The position numbers and the translations under genes are program-made. Positions 10,648 to 13,012 of a stretch of DNA of 13,012 nt are shown here, piece by piece. The stretch's first letter is position 1. Each line of letters starts with the position of its first letter. The notes beneath the pieces are model-generated. The model made no database searches. It worked only from the letters and a program-made list of their open reading frames with translations, and had not been told where the DNA came from. The DNA is from JBBRLG01 sp038231495 (GTDB lineage Bacteria; Planctomycetota; Planctomycetia; Gemmatales; Gemmataceae). The DNA lies in contig JBBRLG010000167.1 in assembly GCA_038231495.1 (NCBI GenBank), positions 1-13,012 on the forward strand. The letters run 5' to 3'.

Positions 10648-12840
10648 TCACTGCAACTGGCCCAGCCAGTACGTGAAGCCGCCCGCGTCCGGCTGGCGGT
10701 TCAGGACCGCGCGGTAGCCGGCGTACAACCAATCGACGACGTTGCCGCCATTCTTCTGGAAGAATTCCTGCGAACCGACGAACCCGCCGATCACCTGTTC
10801 GTTACTGCCGCCGTGCAGGAATACGTTGACCCAGAACGGCACCTCCGTGGCACTCGCACTGCGGCCCACATACGCCTGGTAGTCCGCCTGCACCCGTTGC
10901 GATTCGCGCTCCTGGCTGGCCGCGAAACCGAACGCCACGTCCGACGGGGCCTTGCCGCTGCCCAGCTGATTGACCCAGAATTGTACCTCCGTCTGGCCCG
11001 GCTGACGACCGAGCAGGTCGGTGTACAAACCCGTTACCCACTTCGCCCCGGTGCCGCCGTGGTTCTGGATGTACTCGTCGGAGCCGATGAAGCCGGCTTC
11101 GAGGTGCTCGTCCGACAGCCCGCCCTGCATCAGCTTGACCCAGTAGGCCAGGCCGCCCGCGTCCGGACCCCGGCCCAAATACTTGTTGTAGGCCCCGACG
11201 ATGAAAGTCGAGTAATACTCGGCACTCTGCGTCAGCCCCACGGCGACCGTCTGCCGGGCCGTCAGGCCGGAACCCTGGTTCTTGGAACTCGGCCCGACCA
11301 GCACATTGAACGTCGCCGACCCGACCAGCTGCGGCGCGTTCGTCTCCGTCGCCTGAACCGTCAGGTTGTAGAGGCCCGGGCCTTGGCCGTTGGCTTGCGC
11401 GGGCGTCCACGTCACCTGGCCGGTCTGGGCGTTGACACTCGCCCCCGTCGGCGCGCCGGCGGCCAGGCTGTAGGTCAACGCCACCGGGTTGCCGTCGGGG
11501 CTGGGGGCCGTGGCGAAGGCCGTGAAGGTCAGCGTGGTCCCGTCGGGGACCACCGGCAACGAAATCGGGTTGACCACCGGCGGCTGGCTGCTGGCGTTCG
11601 GCAGCACGGTCAGCGTGATGAGGTTGGTATCGAACTGGCCCTTGGCGTCCAGCGGCAAGCGGTTGCGTGCGGTCTGGTCGCGGACGCCGACGAGCAGACT
11701 GACGGTGCCGGTGAAATTGGCGGCCGGCGTCACCGTCACCAACCCGGTCGCCTGGTTGAGGTTGACCGTCACGTTCGTCGGGGGGTTGGCGAAATTCGCG
11801 GGGTCGCGGACGACGTAGGTCAGGGTGTCGCCCTCCACGTCGGTCGCGGGGATCTGGAACGAAACCGGCGAGTTGGCGTACGTCGTCTGGTTGGCGAGCG
11901 GCGCCAGGAAGGGCGGATTGTTGACCGTGGGGGCGACGAAGTTCACGCCGATCGCGGCGGTACTCGGCCCGCTGCCGTCGTTGGCCGTGAGGTTAACGGT
12001 CGTCGTGCCCTTGAAGCCGGCTGGTGCGGAAACGCTCAGCACGGCGGTGGTCGGGTCGTTGATGATCTGGGCCTTGGTAATGGTCACGGTCGTAAGCGGC
12101 TTGCTCGTCTCGCCGAAATTGTTCGTGCCGACGGGCGTGCTGATGAGCCGGCTGAACGTGTCGAAGCCGCTCACCAGCTGGCCGAACGTGTCGTAGCGGA
12201 AGTTGAGGAACTGCGGCTCTGTGGCCAACGGCAGGCCGATGTCGGTGATGAAGAACTGGGCGTTGTTGGTGTCGGAGCCGGAGTTGGCCAACGCGAGCAG
12301 GCCGGGGCTGTTAAAGGTCAGGTCGGTGCTGAACTCGTCGTTGAAGTTGGGCAGGGCGCTGCTGCCGGTGCCGTCGCCTTTGGGGTCGCCGCCCTGGGCG
12401 ACGAAACCCTGCAAGACGCGGTGAAACGTCAGGCCGTTGTAGAACCCGGCGTTGGTGAGCTGCACGATGCGGCCCACGGCTGCCGGTGCCTTGTCGGGGA
12501 ACAGTTGCAGTTTGATGTCGCCGTTGAACGTGGCGCCATTGGCGTCCTTGCCGGTGACGGTGAGGTCCCACGTCACGCCGGAGTTGAGGACTTGCACCGC
12601 GACCTGGGAGTTGGAACTTTTCGCGTTGTAGGTCACGGGATTGTTAGTCGGCGACAGGAGCGAAAGCGGCACCAGCTCGGTGCGGCCGCTGGGAACGTCG
12701 TAGGAGTTGGCAAGGAGGGTGATGCCGGCGGTGGGGGTGGTACGGTCTTCGAGGTGCTCCAGTTGGGGGCGGGCGGAGCGTTGCGGCCGGCAAACCCGAG
12801 GCAAACGGAACAAGCGGGCGAAAAGGTTACGACTTGGCAT
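10648..12840 (-). CDS. Exported cyclophilin-type peptidyl-prolyl isomerase with Ig-like and DUF4214 repeats
   Basis: 730 aa. The N-terminus has a basic leader and the planctomycete export motif PQLEHLEDRTTP (25-36). Cyclophilin domain about 100-258: LTFHRVLQGFVAQGGD (137-152) with R141 at the catalytic Arg position, and NAQFFIT (193-199). Then two to three cadherin/Ig-like units (about 305-415 and 418-516: PPFLAPLANQTTYANSPVSF, ATGLVTVTPAANFTG, QTGQVTWTPAQ). C-terminal DUF4214-type repeats (538-730): YLGRGPDAGGLAYWV, LGRQPGQTEVQFWV, YVGRSASATEVPFWV, LNRQPDAGGFTYWL. Such repeats occur in surface proteins. Probable role: prolyl isomerisation or folding at the cell surface. GGGAG lies 6 bases before ATG 12840. 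It is monocistronic within the window. Confidence 0.9.
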   Translation of the reverse strand: MPSRNLFARLFRLPRVCRPQRSARPQLEHLEDRTTPTAGITLLANSYDVPSGRTELVPLSLLSPTNNPVTYNAKSSNSQVAVQVLNSGVTWDLTVTGKDANGATFNGDIKLQLFPDKAPAAVGRIVQLTNAGFYNGLTFHRVLQGFVAQGGDPKGDGTGSSALPNFNDEFSTDLTFNSPGLLALANSGSDTNNAQFFITDIGLPLATEPQFLNFRYDTFGQLVSGFDTFSRLISTPVGTNNFGETSKPLTTVTITKAQIINDPTTAVLSVSAPAGFKGTTTVNLTANDGSGPSTAAIGVNFVAPTVNNPPFLAPLANQTTYANSPVSFQIPATDVEGDTLTYVVRDPANFANPPTNVTVNLNQATGLVTVTPAANFTGTVSLLVGVRDQTARNRLPLDAKGQFDTNLITLTVLPNASSQPPVVNPISLPVVPDGTTLTFTAFATAPSPDGNPVALTYSLAAGAPTGASVNAQTGQVTWTPAQANGQGPGLYNLTVQATETNAPQLVGSATFNVLVGPSSKNQGSGLTARQTVAVGLTQSAEYYSTFIVGAYNKYLGRGPDAGGLAYWVKLMQGGLSDEHLEAGFIGSDEYIQNHGGTGAKWVTGLYTDLLGRQPGQTEVQFWVNQLGSGKAPSDVAFGFAASQERESQRVQADYQAYVGRSASATEVPFWVNVFLHGGSNEQVIGGFVGSQEFFQKNGGNVVDWLYAGYRAVLNRQPDAGGFTYWLGQLQ

Positions 12841-12877
12841 TAGCGTCTCCCGGAAACACGATCAGCGCTGAAGGTAA

Positions 12878-12925
12878 AAACGCCCGAAAAGGCGAGCGAA
12901 CGCGTCCGCTCGCCGGAGGGCGTTT
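12878..12925. other. Two-part hairpin in the cyclophilin leader
   Basis: Outer stem AAACGCCC (12878-12885) / GGGCGTTT (12918-12925) and inner stem GGCGAGCG (12891-12898) / CGCTCGCC (12907-12914). If transcription starts near 12935 on the minus strand, this would be the 5' untranslated leader of the cyclophilin mRNA, ending 37 bases before its start codon. It could be a leader structure, an attenuator or a dispersed palindrome. Confidence 0.55.
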
Positions 12926-12940
12926 GGAAGGTCAGTTGGA

Positions 12941-12971
12941 ATTATACGCGGTTGGCGCGTGCCGGCTGCAA
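12941..12971 (-). promoter_or_regulatory. Candidate promoter of the cyclophilin gene
   Basis: On the minus strand a perfect TATAAT (12941-12946) lies about 100 bases before ATG 12840. A poor -35 candidate, TTGCAG (12966-12971), is 19 bases upstream. In such GC-rich DNA an exact TATAAT is notable, but the -35 is weak. Confidence 0.35.
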
Positions 12972-12989
12972 AATCCGGGAGTTTCACAA

Positions 12990-13012
12990 ACGCCCGTAGC
13001 CACAAGCGGCCC
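12990..13012. repeat. Partial copy of the window-start hairpin repeat
   Basis: 23 bases identical to 19-41, the right arm of the hairpin at 1-44. The copy is cut by the window end. Confidence 0.8.

Noticed and set aside
10606..12843. Long open frame on the + strand (745 codons) opposite the cyclophilin gene
   Set aside because: It is a high-GC antisense shadow: Arg/Gly/Val-rich, without domain motifs, while the minus frame has clear cyclophilin and DUF4214 motifs, a ribosome binding site and an export signal.

Overview
The window looks like chromosomal DNA of a high-GC planctomycete, most likely of the Gemmata group (Gemmataceae). Three gene products point there directly: a BBP7-type outer-membrane beta-barrel protein, a large exported protein with the planctomycete N-terminal 'LExLEDR' signal, and an ECF sigma factor carrying a C-terminal membrane segment and coiled coil. 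The many palindromic intergenic repeats fit the same group. The lineage is inferred from protein families; no rRNA is present.

Layout. 1-121: hairpin repeats. 122-1308 (+): Uma2-family nuclease with a coiled-coil tail, then a small DUF4177-like protein. 1400-2756 (+): a sigma-54-type promoter, a very probable selenoprotein of the SelW/Rdx family with an in-frame UGA at codon 12 and a bacterial-type SECIS hairpin (1469-1711), a terminator, a small hypothetical protein and a DedA-family membrane protein. 2915-4210 (+): membrane-anchored ECF sigma factor with terminator. 4353-5063 (-): exported SGNH/GDSL hydrolase. 5186-5314: large inverted-repeat element. 5443-6798 (+): BBP7 barrel. 6997-9954 (+): exported PepSY-like protein, response regulator and histidine kinase, a probable envelope-sensing set. 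10042-10577 (-): a whole CAU-anticodon tRNA, a small HNH endonuclease gene, and a duplicated 5' fragment of a very similar tRNA. 10648-12840 (-): exported cyclophilin with Ig-like and DUF4214 repeats. 12841-13012: leader/promoter region and another copy of the repeat found at the window start.

Two things stand out. First, the short selenoprotein would be missed by normal ORF calling because its UGA is read as stop; the CxxU motif, SECIS-like hairpin, strong ribosome binding site and sigma-54 promoter all agree. Second, the HNH gene sits between the 5' part of a tRNA and a complete tRNA in the same orientation, as if an HNH element had inserted in a tRNA gene after the D-arm and rebuilt the tRNA on its far side. 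The HNH ribosome binding site lies where the anticodon stem should begin, so the tRNA promoter probably drives the endonuclease.

Much of the rest is cell-envelope biology: barrel, PepSY protein, kinase pair, membrane-tethered sigma factor, DedA protein and two exported enzymes. Intergenic spaces are filled with REP/MITE-like palindromes, some acting as terminators and one overlapping the histidine kinase stop codon. No CRISPR array, rRNA, transposase or integrase was seen.
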